Assembly: GCF_051251695.1 (NCBI RefSeq)
Contig: NZ_JBPOEU010000010.1
Location: 1 to 64,000, forward strand
Length of the DNA stretch: 64,000 nt
Reading direction: 5' to 3'
Source of the DNA: Maritalea sp051251695
GTDB lineage: Bacteria; Pseudomonadota; Alphaproteobacteria; Rhizobiales; Devosiaceae
How positions within the stretch are numbered: position 1 is the first letter of the stretch; every line of letters starts with the position of its first letter. Under the pieces are notes generated by a model. That model was not told the origin of the DNA. It saw nothing but the letters and a program-made list of their open reading frames with translations, and ran no database searches. Below are positions 43,787 to 52,273 of this stretch, piece by piece. Position numbers and translations under genes: made by a program.

Positions 43787-43982
43787 TTTATACTCGCTTT
43801 CAGGTTTTCTTCGTTTAATGAACCATAAGGATTTAGCAAACTTTTGCCTCGCAAACCAGCGATGAATGCTAAAAATAATGCGAATTTAGACTAAAGGCGA
43901 CGTTCCACCACATTCTAACAAAGAATTGTTATGTTATTGTCTGACAAAGGAAAGTTCGCTTCAACAAGTTGGTACAACCTAT

Positions 43983-44714
43983 ATGCGCAACCTCAATCAC
44001 AACCACACACCCGAAGCGATCCGCAAAAGACTGAGTGCTGGCCCGAGCATATCATATTTGCGCGATTGGATTTATGGCGGGATCGATGGCGCTGTAACCA
44101 CATTCGCAATTGTTGCAGGTGTCGTCGGTGCAGAACTTTCAGCCGGAATTGTACTCATCCTTGGGGTGGCCAACTTGCTGGCTGATGGTTTTTCGATGGC
44201 GGCATCCAACTATTCAGGCACAAAGGCTGAAATTGACGACTACAAACGGGTACGCGCCGCTGAAATCCGCCACATAACCGATCACCCAGAAGGCGAACGA
44301 GAAGAAATAAGGCAAATATTTGCGTCCAAGGGATTTGCTGATGCGGAATTGGAAGAGATCGTCCACCTCGTCACATCCAACCAAGATATGTGGTTGGAGG
44401 TTATGCTAGCCGAAGAATATGGCATAGCCGCTGTTCAAAGATCGCCAGCAAAGGCAGCAATTGCCACCTTCTTGGCATTTCTTGTCTGTGGCGCAGTGCC
44501 GCTCATCCCCTACTTACTCGGACTTTCCGCTAGTGCCGTTTTAGCGGCCGCGATGACTGGCGTGGTATTTTTGGCCATAGGCGCGGCCAAATCTATGTGG
44601 TCGACTGCCACATGGTATATGAGCGCATTGGAGACGTTTGCCATTGGAATGTCAGCAGCTGGCCTTGCCTATTTGGTTGGGGCAACGTTGAAAGCGTTGG
44701 TTGGTATTGGCTAA
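43983..44714 (+). CDS. VIT1/CCC1-family metal transporter
   Basis: A 243-residue membrane protein of the family that moves Fe2+ or Mn2+ (vacuolar iron transporter type). The signature first helix is YLRDWIYGGIDGAVTTFAIVAGVVGA, followed by GVANLLADGFSMAASNYSGTKAE. A cytoplasmic Glu-rich helical domain (about 85-150: REEIRQIFASKGFADAELEEIVHL) is the usual metal-binding region, then come three C-terminal helices. ATG at 43983 is chosen because it begins near the family start; a TTG at 43926 would add 19 unrelated residues. It is divergent from the DAHP synthase gene. Confidence 0.9.
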   Translation: MRNLNHNHTPEAIRKRLSAGPSISYLRDWIYGGIDGAVTTFAIVAGVVGAELSAGIVLILGVANLLADGFSMAASNYSGTKAEIDDYKRVRAAEIRHITDHPEGEREEIRQIFASKGFADAELEEIVHLVTSNQDMWLEVMLAEEYGIAAVQRSPAKAAIATFLAFLVCGAVPLIPYLLGLSASAVLAAAMTGVVFLAIGAAKSMWSTATWYMSALETFAIGMSAAGLAYLVGATLKALVGIG

Positions 44715-44725
44715 AGTAAAGAGGA

Positions 44726-44758
44726 TGCGCCACAAATTCTCGACCAACTTGTGGCGCA
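44726..44758. terminator. Bidirectional hairpin between convergent VIT transporter and gor genes
   Basis: TGCGCCACAA / TTGTGGCGCA is a perfect 10-bp stem with a 13-base loop. It lies 11 bases beyond the VIT stop and 28 bases beyond the gor stop. It lacks a clean T run on either strand, so it may terminate poorly or stabilise the RNA ends. Confidence 0.6.
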
Positions 44759-44786
44759 CAAAGTTCTGTAACCTACGGTTCTTGAA

Positions 44787-46172
44787 CTAGTTAGCGCGCT
44801 TGCCGTCTACCAACTGATATGTCGGCGCTTTAAGCGTCACCAACTCTTCCGCTGCGGTTGGGTGAACCGCGATTGTGCGGTCAAAGTCTGCTTTTGTTGC
44901 CCCCATCGAAACAGCAATCCCCACCATTTGGATCATCTCGCCTGCCGATGGACCCACAATATGCACGCCAAGCACCTTGTCAGTTTCGCCATCCGTGATG
45001 AGCTTGAACAACATTTTTTCAGGTCGTGACGTTAGCGTGTTTTGCATGGGGCGGAATGTCGACAAATAAACATTCACTTTTGAGTGTGCTTTGGCTGCTT
45101 CGTGTTCCACCATACCCACAGTGCCGATTTCAGGCTCAGAAAATACGGCAGTTGGGATGATCGAGTGATCAACCGCTGTCGGGGTGTCATTATACACTGT
45201 TTCCACAAAAGCTGCGCCTTCGCGAATAGCAACGGGTGTCAATGCAGCCCTGTCTGTCACGTCGCCAACGGCATAAATTGAGTGGCAACTGGTTTGTGAA
45301 TAGGCATCAACATCAATTGCGCCGGACTTGTTCAGCTTCACATCTGCGGTGTCTAAGCCAAGTCCCTCGATATTTGGTACACGGCCCGTTGCAAACATGA
45401 CTTCGCCAAATTCAACGACTTCGCCTGTATCAAAGCTCACATCGATATTGCCATCAGCACAACGATCCATGCGCTCAATGTTGGCATTAAGTTTGATTTC
45501 AACACCACGCGCTTTCATTTGCTCTGCAACGATTTCGCGCACGTCTTCATCAAATCCACGAAGGATTTGATCGCCGCGATAAAGCAAAGTGGTTTCAACG
45601 CCTAAGCCAGCAAAGATGCCGGCGAATTCCACCGCAATATAGCCGCCACCATTCACCAGAATTTTCTTAGGCAGTTCTTTAAGGTGAAACGCTTCATTGG
45701 ACGTTATGCCGAGTTCTGACCCCGGGATGTTTGGAACGAAAGGTCGTCCGCCGGTCGCAACAAGAATTCGATCCGCAGAAAGTTCCTCATTTGCCTTCGC
45801 CAATTTTACGCTGTTTGGCCCCGTGACAACGCCGCGGTCGCGAATGATTTCGACATTGGCACCGCCTAAGATATTGCCGTAAATGCCTTCAAGACGATCA
45901 ATTTCTTTGTCCTTATTGGATAGAAGCGTGGACCAGTTGAATTCTGGTTCACCAAACGACCATCCAAAGCTTTGCGCCACTTCAAACTGTTCAGGGTAAC
46001 GGCTTGCCAACACAAACAATTTCTTTGGCACACAGCCGCGAATTACACATGTTCCGCCAAGTCTATATTCTTCGATAATGGCAACTTTTGCACCATATGT
46101 AGACGCCATACGCGCAGCGCGCACGCCGCCTGAGCCAGCGCCAATCACAACCAAATCATAGTGTCGGGACAT
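44787..46172 (-). CDS. gor: Glutathione-disulfide reductase
   Basis: Reduces oxidised glutathione with NADPH in the cytosol. The 461-residue flavoprotein has the FAD motif DLVVIGAGSGGVRAARMAS, the redox-active disulfide GGTCVIRGCVPKKL, the NADPH-binding ILVNGGGYIAVEFAGIFAGLG, and the C-terminal dimer signature HPTAAEELVTL with the active-site His. GGAGAA precedes the ATG. It follows rpiA and a DUF2059 gene on the same strand, but a strong terminator at 46217-46248 separates it, so it probably has its own promoter. It supports the glutathione-dependent genes elsewhere in the window. Confidence 0.95.
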   Translation of the reverse strand: MSRHYDLVVIGAGSGGVRAARMASTYGAKVAIIEEYRLGGTCVIRGCVPKKLFVLASRYPEQFEVAQSFGWSFGEPEFNWSTLLSNKDKEIDRLEGIYGNILGGANVEIIRDRGVVTGPNSVKLAKANEELSADRILVATGGRPFVPNIPGSELGITSNEAFHLKELPKKILVNGGGYIAVEFAGIFAGLGVETTLLYRGDQILRGFDEDVREIVAEQMKARGVEIKLNANIERMDRCADGNIDVSFDTGEVVEFGEVMFATGRVPNIEGLGLDTADVKLNKSGAIDVDAYSQTSCHSIYAVGDVTDRAALTPVAIREGAAFVETVYNDTPTAVDHSIIPTAVFSEPEIGTVGMVEHEAAKAHSKVNVYLSTFRPMQNTLTSRPEKMLFKLITDGETDKVLGVHIVGPSAGEMIQMVGIAVSMGATKADFDRTIAVHPTAAEELVTLKAPTYQLVDGKRAN

Positions 46173-46216
46173 GCAAGTTCTCCGGTTTAATTCTCATGTT
46201 GGTTTTCGTTGATCAC

Positions 46217-46248
46217 AAAAAAGCCCCGCATACAAGATACGGGGCTTC
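46217..46248 (-). terminator. Rho-independent terminator after the DUF2059 gene
   Basis: On the minus strand AAGCCCCGTAT / ATGCGGGGCTT (one G-U) forms an 11-bp stem with a 5-base loop, followed by a run of six T. It lies 27 bases past the DUF2059 stop and upstream of gor. Confidence 0.92.
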
Positions 46249-46274
46249 ACGAATTCGGGATGGACTTAAAGAAA

Positions 46275-46778
46275 TTAGAGGTCGAAACCCTTTTCTTTAA
46301 GATGCGAGCGCAACCGAACTGCAAATTCGGTCGAAAGATTTTCTTCTGCAACGCGTGCGGCGGTCTGCAGATTTTTATTGATCTCAATGTTACCAGCGAG
46401 AATTTTCTTGCCGACGTCTGTTTCATAAAACGCGATGATTTGGGTCAACTCATCCATTGTATAATGAACCGCATAAATCCGCGCGAAGTTGTCGTGTACA
46501 AGATTGTCGCCCTGCAAATATTCTTTGGCAACGTCTCGTGCGCCCGCCAAAATATCTTCACCGATTTCTGGGTTTTGCTGCACAAGGTGGTCAACCGACT
46601 CTTGTGCTGTTTGCAATATGGTTCGCTGGAAAAGCGCACCAGTGTCCGTCAAAACCACGTATCTTTTCGCTAGCGCTAAATGCTCTGGTGCGATTTCTTG
46701 TGCTTGGGCTGCAACAGTCAGCATCATGGCAGTCGCTGCTGCGGCGACTAAGCCAGCTATTCTCTTTATCATTTTCAT
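46275..46778 (-). CDS. DUF2059 periplasmic protein
   Basis: A 167-residue protein with a Sec signal (MIKRIAGLVAAAATAMMLTVAAQAQE) and a mature helical part with the DUF2059 pattern YAVHYTMDELTQIIAFYETDVGKKILA. No catalytic residues are known for this family; the location is probably periplasmic. The chosen ATG has AGGGA about 5 bases upstream. An ATG at 46790 overlaps the rpiA stop and would also be possible. It lies 8 bases downstream of rpiA, so the two are cotranscribed, and a terminator follows. The rpiA-DUF2059-gor order is familiar in related genomes, judged from memory. Confidence 0.82.
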   Translation of the reverse strand: MKMIKRIAGLVAAAATAMMLTVAAQAQEIAPEHLALAKRYVVLTDTGALFQRTILQTAQESVDHLVQQNPEIGEDILAGARDVAKEYLQGDNLVHDNFARIYAVHYTMDELTQIIAFYETDVGKKILAGNIEINKNLQTAARVAEENLSTEFAVRLRSHLKEKGFDL

Positions 46779-46786
46779 TTGTTCCC

Positions 46787-47485
46787 TCATGCCTTGCCAT
46801 CTAGTGTAACGACGCCATCTGGGCTGGCCAAGTAGGCTTTTTCGCACATATCAATGAATAGCCCATGCTGCACGACACCTGGAATGTCCAGCAACGCTGT
46901 CGATAGTGCTTTTGCATCCGAAATGCGGCCAAAAGATGCGTCTAGAATAAAATGTCCACCGTCGGTGACAAACGGTTTGCTCTCACTGTCCATTCTTAAT
47001 GCGAGGCCACCTTCGGCTTTAAATCGGTCTAAGATGGACTGTACAAGATTTTGCGTTGCGCCTAGGCCAAATTTATTCACTTCGATTGGCAATGGAAACG
47101 CGCCCAATGTGGAAACCATTTTAGACGTATCAGCGATGACAATCATTTTGGCGGATGCCGCCGCCACGATCTTTTCGCGCAACAATGCCCCGCCCCCGCC
47201 TTTGATCAATTGCCGTGCTTCATCGATTTCATCTGCACCATCAACAGTGACATCAAGCGCGTCGATTTCATCTAAACTTGTTAGTGGAATATTGAGCGAT
47301 CGCGCTTGCGCGGCGGTGACTTCGGATGTCGGCACACAAAGGCACTCAAAACCATTCGCAACCTCAGCACCCAGAAAATCGACAAAGTGTTTTGCCGTGG
47401 AACCGGTGCCCAATCCTATGCGCATTCCTGATTTCACTTCACCCATTGCGGCCTTTGCCGCCATTTTTTTAAGCTCGTCGCTCAC
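46787..47485 (-). CDS. rpiA: Ribose-5-phosphate isomerase A
   Basis: Interconverts ribose-5-phosphate and ribulose-5-phosphate in the pentose phosphate pathway. The 232-residue protein shows GMRIGLGTGSTAKHFVDFLG (phosphate loop), DVTVDGADEIDEARQLIKGGGGALLREKIVA (catalytic Asp/Glu/Lys area), and the C-terminal PGVVQHGLFIDMCEKAYLA. The GTG start is chosen because GGGGA lies about five bases upstream and the protein then begins SDELKKMAAKAA; the longer frame to 47560 adds 25 residues unlike the family. It is the first gene of an operon with a DUF2059 gene. Confidence 0.95.
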   Translation of the reverse strand: MSDELKKMAAKAAMGEVKSGMRIGLGTGSTAKHFVDFLGAEVANGFECLCVPTSEVTAAQARSLNIPLTSLDEIDALDVTVDGADEIDEARQLIKGGGGALLREKIVAAASAKMIVIADTSKMVSTLGAFPLPIEVNKFGLGATQNLVQSILDRFKAEGGLALRMDSESKPFVTDGGHFILDASFGRISDAKALSTALLDIPGVVQHGLFIDMCEKAYLASPDGVVTLDGKA

Positions 47486-47715
47486 GCTATCCCCAGTATA
47501 TTTTGTGCATAAAGTTGGCTTTTGCACTGCAATAGCAATCAATTGAACGGTTTTAAACAAATTTTATTGCCGAATCTGGCATAAAACTCATATGAGCGAT
47601 TGTTAAACACGATGTATTAACCATAATATCGCAAATCTAGAATATCAGATTGAACATGAAATATGAGATGGCGGTTGGTCTATCTGTATTTAGGATTATT
47701 GAGGAACCTGGGGAA

Positions 47716-48312
47716 ATGAAGAATTTAAAACTCGCATTCGCGGTAATGCTGGTGGCAATGGTTGGGGCGATTGCACCCAACACCGCATTTGCTGACTTTT
47801 ATTTTGACGGCACGACAAATGAGTGGGTTGATAGCGATGCGCCAAAAGCGTCGTCGGGTCGCCGCGGATCAAAAGTCAAACGCACAGAAGTCGACTACAA
47901 AACAAAACTCGCAAAAGGCACGATCATTGTCGAGACATCCGAACGTCGCCTATACTTCGTGTTGGGCAATGGCCGCGCGATGAAGTACGGCGTTGGTGTT
48001 GGGCGCGACGGTTTCCGTTGGTCAGGTACTCACCGTGTAACACGCAAGGCTGAATGGCCAGGCTGGACACCTCCTCCTGCAATGCGCAAGCGTGTTCCTG
48101 GACTTCCTGCCTATATGCCAGGCGGACCAAAAAATCCACTTGGCGCACGAGCTCTATATATCGGCAGCACAATTTATCGTCTACACGGCACTGCTGAGCC
48201 TTGGACAATCGGACAGGCTGTATCATCAGGTTGCATTCGCTTAACCAACAACGATATTGAAGACCTTTATAATCGTGCAAAAGTTGGCTCACGCGTAATC
48301 GTACGCCACTAA
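47716..48312 (+). CDS. L,D-transpeptidase (YkuD) family protein
   Basis: Makes 3-3 crosslinks in peptidoglycan or anchors proteins to it, in the periplasm. The 198-residue protein has a signal peptide (KNLKLAFAVMLVAMVGAIAPNTAFA), then a linker and the YkuD domain from TIIVETSERRLYFVLGNGRAMKYGVG. The active-site motif is HGTAEPWTIGQAVSSGCIRL, with the nucleophile Cys in SSGCIR. ATG at 47716 is chosen because a signal peptide starts there and GGGGAA precedes it; an upstream ATG at 47650 would place 22 residues ahead of the signal. A strong terminator follows. Confidence 0.93.
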   Translation: MKNLKLAFAVMLVAMVGAIAPNTAFADFYFDGTTNEWVDSDAPKASSGRRGSKVKRTEVDYKTKLAKGTIIVETSERRLYFVLGNGRAMKYGVGVGRDGFRWSGTHRVTRKAEWPGWTPPPAMRKRVPGLPAYMPGGPKNPLGARALYIGSTIYRLHGTAEPWTIGQAVSSGCIRLTNNDIEDLYNRAKVGSRVIVRH

Positions 48313-48369
48313 TCGCAAAAGATGTTAGGTGAACGCAGGCCGTTCACTTAATACTCACTTGGAATTGAT

Positions 48370-48399
48370 GGCCGTCCGACGAAAGTTGGGCGGCCTTTT
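48370..48399 (+). terminator. Rho-independent terminator of the L,D-transpeptidase gene
   Basis: GGCCGTCCGAC and GTTGGGCGGCC pair over 11 bases (two G-U) around a GAAA tetraloop and are followed by TTTT. A smaller hairpin GTGAACG / CGTTCAC lies just before it at 48329-48347. Confidence 0.87.
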
Positions 48400-48446
48400 C
48401 ATTTGCAACGATTGCAAATTTGAAATGGGCTGCATAAGCTCAACCC

Positions 48447-49460
48447 ATGACAAATACACACGCTCTAGCGCGACCGCTAATCGACAATTTTGGACGACAC
48501 GTTGAGTATCTGCGCATTTCGGTGACGGATCGATGCGATTTCCGGTGTACCTATTGCATGGCGGAAAACATGAGCTTTTTGCCCAAAAGTCAGGTTCTTA
48601 GCTTAGAAGAGATTGAGCAATTGGCCCGTGCCTTCGTTGATCGTGGCGTAAAGAAACTTCGCCTCACCGGTGGCGAACCACTGGTGCGACGCGACATCAT
48701 GACTTTGATCGAACGGTTGGGTGCGTTTTTGGGCGATGGGCTTGAAGAGCTCACTCTGACCACAAATGGTAGCCAATTACGCCGTTATGCCCCTGAACTG
48801 GTGCGACATGGCGTGAAACGGATAAACGTATCGCTTGATACGCGGGACGCTGCAAAATTCGCTGCCATCACCCGCTGGGGGCGTCTCAGCCAAGTTTTGG
48901 ACGGCATTGATGCGGCATTAGAGGCTGGGTTGCACGTCAAGATCAACATGGTCGCCCTTAAGGGCGAAAATGACCACGAGATCATACCGATGATGGAATG
49001 GGCGCACCAAAAAGGCATGGACCTGACTTTGATCGAGACCATGCCCATGGGCGCAGTGGACATTGAACGCGCTGACCAATATCTGCCCCTATCCAAAGTG
49101 CGCGAAAATCTGGCCAAACGGTTCACGCTGTCTGATGACCCGTTAAAAACCGGCGGTCCAGCTCGATATTTACGTGTTGAGGAAACCGGCGGACGCTTAG
49201 GGCTTATTACGCCCCTTACCCACAATTTTTGCGAGACTTGCAATCGCGTGCGCATGACCGCCACTGGCGATCTCTATTTATGCCTTGGTCAGGATCATAA
49301 GGTGAGCTTGCGCGATCCGTTGCGTGAAGAAGGCATAGAGGCGATTGATAAATTGCTCGACCACGCCATGGACATTAAGCCAAAGGGTCACGATTTTGAG
49401 ATCGACCGGCAAAAGCCACAGGTCAATGTGTCACGTCATATGTCAGTGACAGGCGGCTAA
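48447..49460 (+). CDS. moaA: GTP 3',8-cyclase (molybdenum cofactor biosynthesis protein A)
   Basis: Radical SAM enzyme that rearranges GTP in the first step of molybdopterin synthesis. The 337-residue protein carries the N-terminal 4Fe-4S motif CDFRCTYC, then LRLTGGEPLVRRDIM, RINVSLDTRDAAKF and the C-terminal cluster region FCETCNRVRMTATGDLYLCLG with three Cys. It ends in the Gly-Gly needed for catalysis. No other mo- genes are nearby. It follows the L,D-transpeptidase terminator and ends 27 bases before the convergent Lrp-type gene. Confidence 0.97.
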   Translation: MTNTHALARPLIDNFGRHVEYLRISVTDRCDFRCTYCMAENMSFLPKSQVLSLEEIEQLARAFVDRGVKKLRLTGGEPLVRRDIMTLIERLGAFLGDGLEELTLTTNGSQLRRYAPELVRHGVKRINVSLDTRDAAKFAAITRWGRLSQVLDGIDAALEAGLHVKINMVALKGENDHEIIPMMEWAHQKGMDLTLIETMPMGAVDIERADQYLPLSKVRENLAKRFTLSDDPLKTGGPARYLRVEETGGRLGLITPLTHNFCETCNRVRMTATGDLYLCLGQDHKVSLRDPLREEGIEAIDKLLDHAMDIKPKGHDFEIDRQKPQVNVSRHMSVTGG

Positions 49461-49487
49461 AGTTTTGTCGCTGGGGTGACATTCACC

Positions 49488-49964
49488 CTATTTCTTTGTG
49501 TCTGTAACAAAATCAAGCGGCAAAGCTGTTGTGTATTTAATGCGCTCCATCGCAAAAGATGAGCTGACATCGCTCATCGACATTTCTGCGATGAGTTTTT
49601 GATAAAAGCGATCATAGTGGGCGATGTCTGGCACGACAACGCGTAAGACGTAATCTACGTCACCACTCATGCGATAGAATTCAACAACCTCATCATGGGC
49701 TTCAACAACGGCGGCGAATTTTTTCAACCAATCGTCATGGTGTTGGTTGGTGCGCACAGAAACAAAAACTGTAACACCCGCATTTACTTTTTCTGGATCA
49801 AGAATAGCGACGCGTCGTTTGATTACGCCATCTTCTTCCATTTTTTGGATGCGCCGCCAACATGGTGTTGTGGACAGCCCAACCTTTTTGCCGATTTCAG
49901 CCACCGGCGTGGTGGCGTCTTTTTGCAGAAGGGTCAGGATTTTACGGTCGATCTTGTCTAACAT
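49488..49964 (-). CDS. Lrp/AsnC-family transcriptional regulator
   Basis: A 158-residue regulator with an N-terminal helix-turn-helix (KILTLLQKDATTPVAEIGKKVGLSTTPCWRRIQKMEEDGVI) and a C-terminal RAM ligand-binding domain (VFVSVRTNQHHDDWLKKFAA, HYDRFYQKLIAEM). This class usually senses amino acids. The gene has no obvious operon partner, and the SNase gene upstream is on the same strand but separated by about 150 bases. The regulated target is unknown. Confidence 0.93.
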   Translation of the reverse strand: MLDKIDRKILTLLQKDATTPVAEIGKKVGLSTTPCWRRIQKMEEDGVIKRRVAILDPEKVNAGVTVFVSVRTNQHHDDWLKKFAAVVEAHDEVVEFYRMSGDVDYVLRVVVPDIAHYDRFYQKLIAEMSMSDVSSSFAMERIKYTTALPLDFVTDTKK

Positions 49965-50112
49965 TTTTCACACCAAATTGGGAAATAATACCAATATTTG
50001 ACATAGTGTTAGCTTGAAACAGAAACAATGGCAACGTTTTGGGCGTTTCACGCAAATTCATTTTAGTCGAACATAAATAGTCAACCCAACGTCAGCTGTC
50101 TCTTCGTATCTC

Positions 50113-50619
50113 TTATCTTGCTTTGTTTCTCCAGCTTTGAGGGGTTTCAAACTCTCCCCGCCAAAGGCCTGATGAATTGCGCCGCGCAAGTGCCTCATCA
50201 AACTTGTAGTCGCCATAGCTGATGGCCCAACCATTGGTGACCATCCATTTGCCGATGTCTTTTTCCGACAAATAACAAACCGCCAGCAACCTACGATATT
50301 TGTCCTCACCTTCGGATTTACACACCAAGACTTGCCCACCGATAAGCTGGATGAGTGCCGATTTTGCCTTAACACCACATCGCCATACACTATTTTTTTC
50401 ATCACATTTTTGATCAAGTTCAGGCGCATCAATCCCCTTAAGCCTAATTCTAAGCCCGTTGATAACCAAACTATCGCCATCAGAAACACTTGCTACGCCT
50501 TTGATTTCAGTGATTTTTTGCCGATCTAGAACAACAACCATCCATATGAGCGCAGCCCCCATGGTGACAGCTATAACCAGTTTGAAGACGACTGAGATCA
50601 TTTTGATGAATTTACGCAA
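50113..50619 (-). CDS. Membrane-anchored thermonuclease (SNase-like) protein
   Basis: A 168-residue protein beginning with a membrane anchor (about 8-30: VFKLVIAVTMGAALIWMVVVL). The staphylococcal-nuclease fold follows from GVASVSDGDSLVINGLRIRLKGIDAPELDQKC. The catalytic pieces are recognisable: Asp in SDGDS, the Arg of RLKGIDAPE, and the later EDKYRRLLAVC. It therefore probably cleaves extracellular or periplasmic nucleic acid. An unusually high number of Cys residues (about four) may form a disulfide. It lies alone between the Lrp and histidine kinase genes. Confidence 0.88.
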   Translation of the reverse strand: MRKFIKMISVVFKLVIAVTMGAALIWMVVVLDRQKITEIKGVASVSDGDSLVINGLRIRLKGIDAPELDQKCDEKNSVWRCGVKAKSALIQLIGGQVLVCKSEGEDKYRRLLAVCYLSEKDIGKWMVTNGWAISYGDYKFDEALARRNSSGLWRGEFETPQSWRNKAR

Positions 50620-50720
50620 GCGGATTGTGTCCGTAACGGGAGATTAACCAACATTGGCTACTCTGGTTTGATAACAGTAAACTGCGCTTAGCGCTGGACT
50701 ATTTGTGAGTATTGCGTTTC

Positions 50721-52241
50721 ATGTCCACAACTTCACAGCCAGATCTGGAAGTTTCCGCACGTCCTAGTATGCCGCGTTCGCGCCAGCGTACGGTGAGTGA
50801 CGCGCGTCAACGGCTGACTTCTAGCTCCGGCACAAAAGCCTCGTACGATTTCGAACTGCTCAGCGAATATGCCAACACGCGCAACTCCGGCAAGATCGCG
50901 ATGCCTGTTGTTGTGATTGCATTGTCATTGCTGGCGCTGATCTGGGTTCCACCCTTTGCTGTCGGAATTTGGGCAGGCTCCGTGATCCTTACCCATTTTG
51001 GCGTGGTCCTCACATGTCGACAATTCCTCAATTCGCCAAAAGTTGAATTTGAAGCGCGCCGTCACACCACAACATTCATCGTTGCTGAAACGATTTACGG
51101 TTTGGCATGGTCGAGCCTTGCGCTGTTCGCCTTTGCCGAAGCAGGTCAAGATGTCCTCGTTATCCAGTGGGCCATGTTGATGGTGGGCATTGCTGCCAAC
51201 GCGATTTCAAGCCGTGCGATCCCTTCTGCTACATTGGCAAACTCCGCGCCCGCTGTTTTGACGGTTGGAACAACGCTTGTTCTTTCCCAAGGCATGCTGA
51301 GCTACGCTTTGGCGTTGTTGGCAATTGGTGGCGGGGTGTTCTTTAATTTCCTATCCCGAACTCTTCATCGCTCTGCCCTTAAAACCATCGAACACCGTGC
51401 CGAAAAAGACTCGCTAATCTATGAGCTTGAAGAAGCGAAATTGATGTCTGATGAGGCCCGGCGCGAAGCTGAGCAAGCAAACATTGCCAAGTCTCGGTTC
51501 CTGGCGACAATGAGCCACGAATTGCGCACGCCGCTGAACGCCATTATCGGGTTTTCTGAAGTGATGAAGTCCGAACTCCTGGGCCCAATGGAACACCCAC
51601 AATATAAAGATTATTCGGGTGATATTCACGCGTCCGGCGAACATCTATTGAACCTTATCAATGAGTTACTTGATCTTTCTCGTATCGAAGCCGGTAAATA
51701 TGATTTGAGCGAAGAAGCCATTTCACTGGTCGATATCGGCGAGGATTGCCGTCGTATGCTAGAAATTCGCGCCCGTGCGAAAAGCATCGAGCTTGTTGCT
51801 GAATTTGACGAAGCAATGCCCAAACTTTGGGGTGATGAGCGCGCTGTTCGTCAAGTCTGCCTCAACCTACTTTCCAACGCCATCAAATTTACGCCTCAGA
51901 GTGGACGCATCACCTTCAAAATTGGTGAAGGTGACGGCGGCACGCAGATTATGTCTGTTCGTGACAATGGACCCGGCATTCCTGAAAATGAGATTGCAAC
52001 TGTGCTTTCTTCATTCGGTCAGGGTTCTCTAGCTGCAAAAACGGCAGAACAAGGCGCTGGCTTGGGCCTACCCATCGTTCAAAAAATCATGGAGCTGCAT
52101 CAGGGGCGGTTTGATCTGTTCTCCAAATTGCGCTTCGGAACTGAAGCCATTGCCAGCTTCCCCAAATCCAGGGTGCTGAATGCAATGGCCCCTGTGAAAG
52201 AACGTCCAAAGCTCAAGATATACAAAACGGCCAAGGGCTAG
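50721..52241 (+). CDS. Membrane sensor histidine kinase
   Basis: A 506-residue hybrid-free kinase. Residues about 55-200 contain five to six hydrophobic helices (VVIALSLLALIWVPPFAVGIWAG and following). A coiled helix (EQANIAKSRFLA) leads into the HisKA domain with the phospho-acceptor His in SHELRTPLN. The HATPase domain follows at about 385-495 (LNLLSNAIKFTPQSG, DNGPGIP, GAGLGLPI). ATG at 50721 is preferred; a TTG three codons earlier has no ribosome site. No response regulator is adjacent, so the partner is unknown. The style recalls PdhS-type cell-cycle kinases of Hyphomicrobiales, but this is not certain. Confidence 0.9.
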   Translation: MSTTSQPDLEVSARPSMPRSRQRTVSDARQRLTSSSGTKASYDFELLSEYANTRNSGKIAMPVVVIALSLLALIWVPPFAVGIWAGSVILTHFGVVLTCRQFLNSPKVEFEARRHTTTFIVAETIYGLAWSSLALFAFAEAGQDVLVIQWAMLMVGIAANAISSRAIPSATLANSAPAVLTVGTTLVLSQGMLSYALALLAIGGGVFFNFLSRTLHRSALKTIEHRAEKDSLIYELEEAKLMSDEARREAEQANIAKSRFLATMSHELRTPLNAIIGFSEVMKSELLGPMEHPQYKDYSGDIHASGEHLLNLINELLDLSRIEAGKYDLSEEAISLVDIGEDCRRMLEIRARAKSIELVAEFDEAMPKLWGDERAVRQVCLNLLSNAIKFTPQSGRITFKIGEGDGGTQIMSVRDNGPGIPENEIATVLSSFGQGSLAAKTAEQGAGLGLPIVQKIMELHQGRFDLFSKLRFGTEAIASFPKSRVLNAMAPVKERPKLKIYKTAKG

Positions 52242-52273
52242 TCAGCCCAAGGCTAGTCAACCAAACTCTAGTT

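Noticed and set aside
50058..50489. A 143-codon frame overlapping the SNase gene in a different frame
   Set aside because: The SNase frame shows a clear domain, while the alternative has no recognisable features.
52225..52260. Near-duplicate GGCTAGTCA at the end of the histidine kinase gene considered as an attachment site or terminator
   Set aside because: It is only 9 bases long, has no integrase or T run nearby, and probably reflects a small local duplication at the stop codon.
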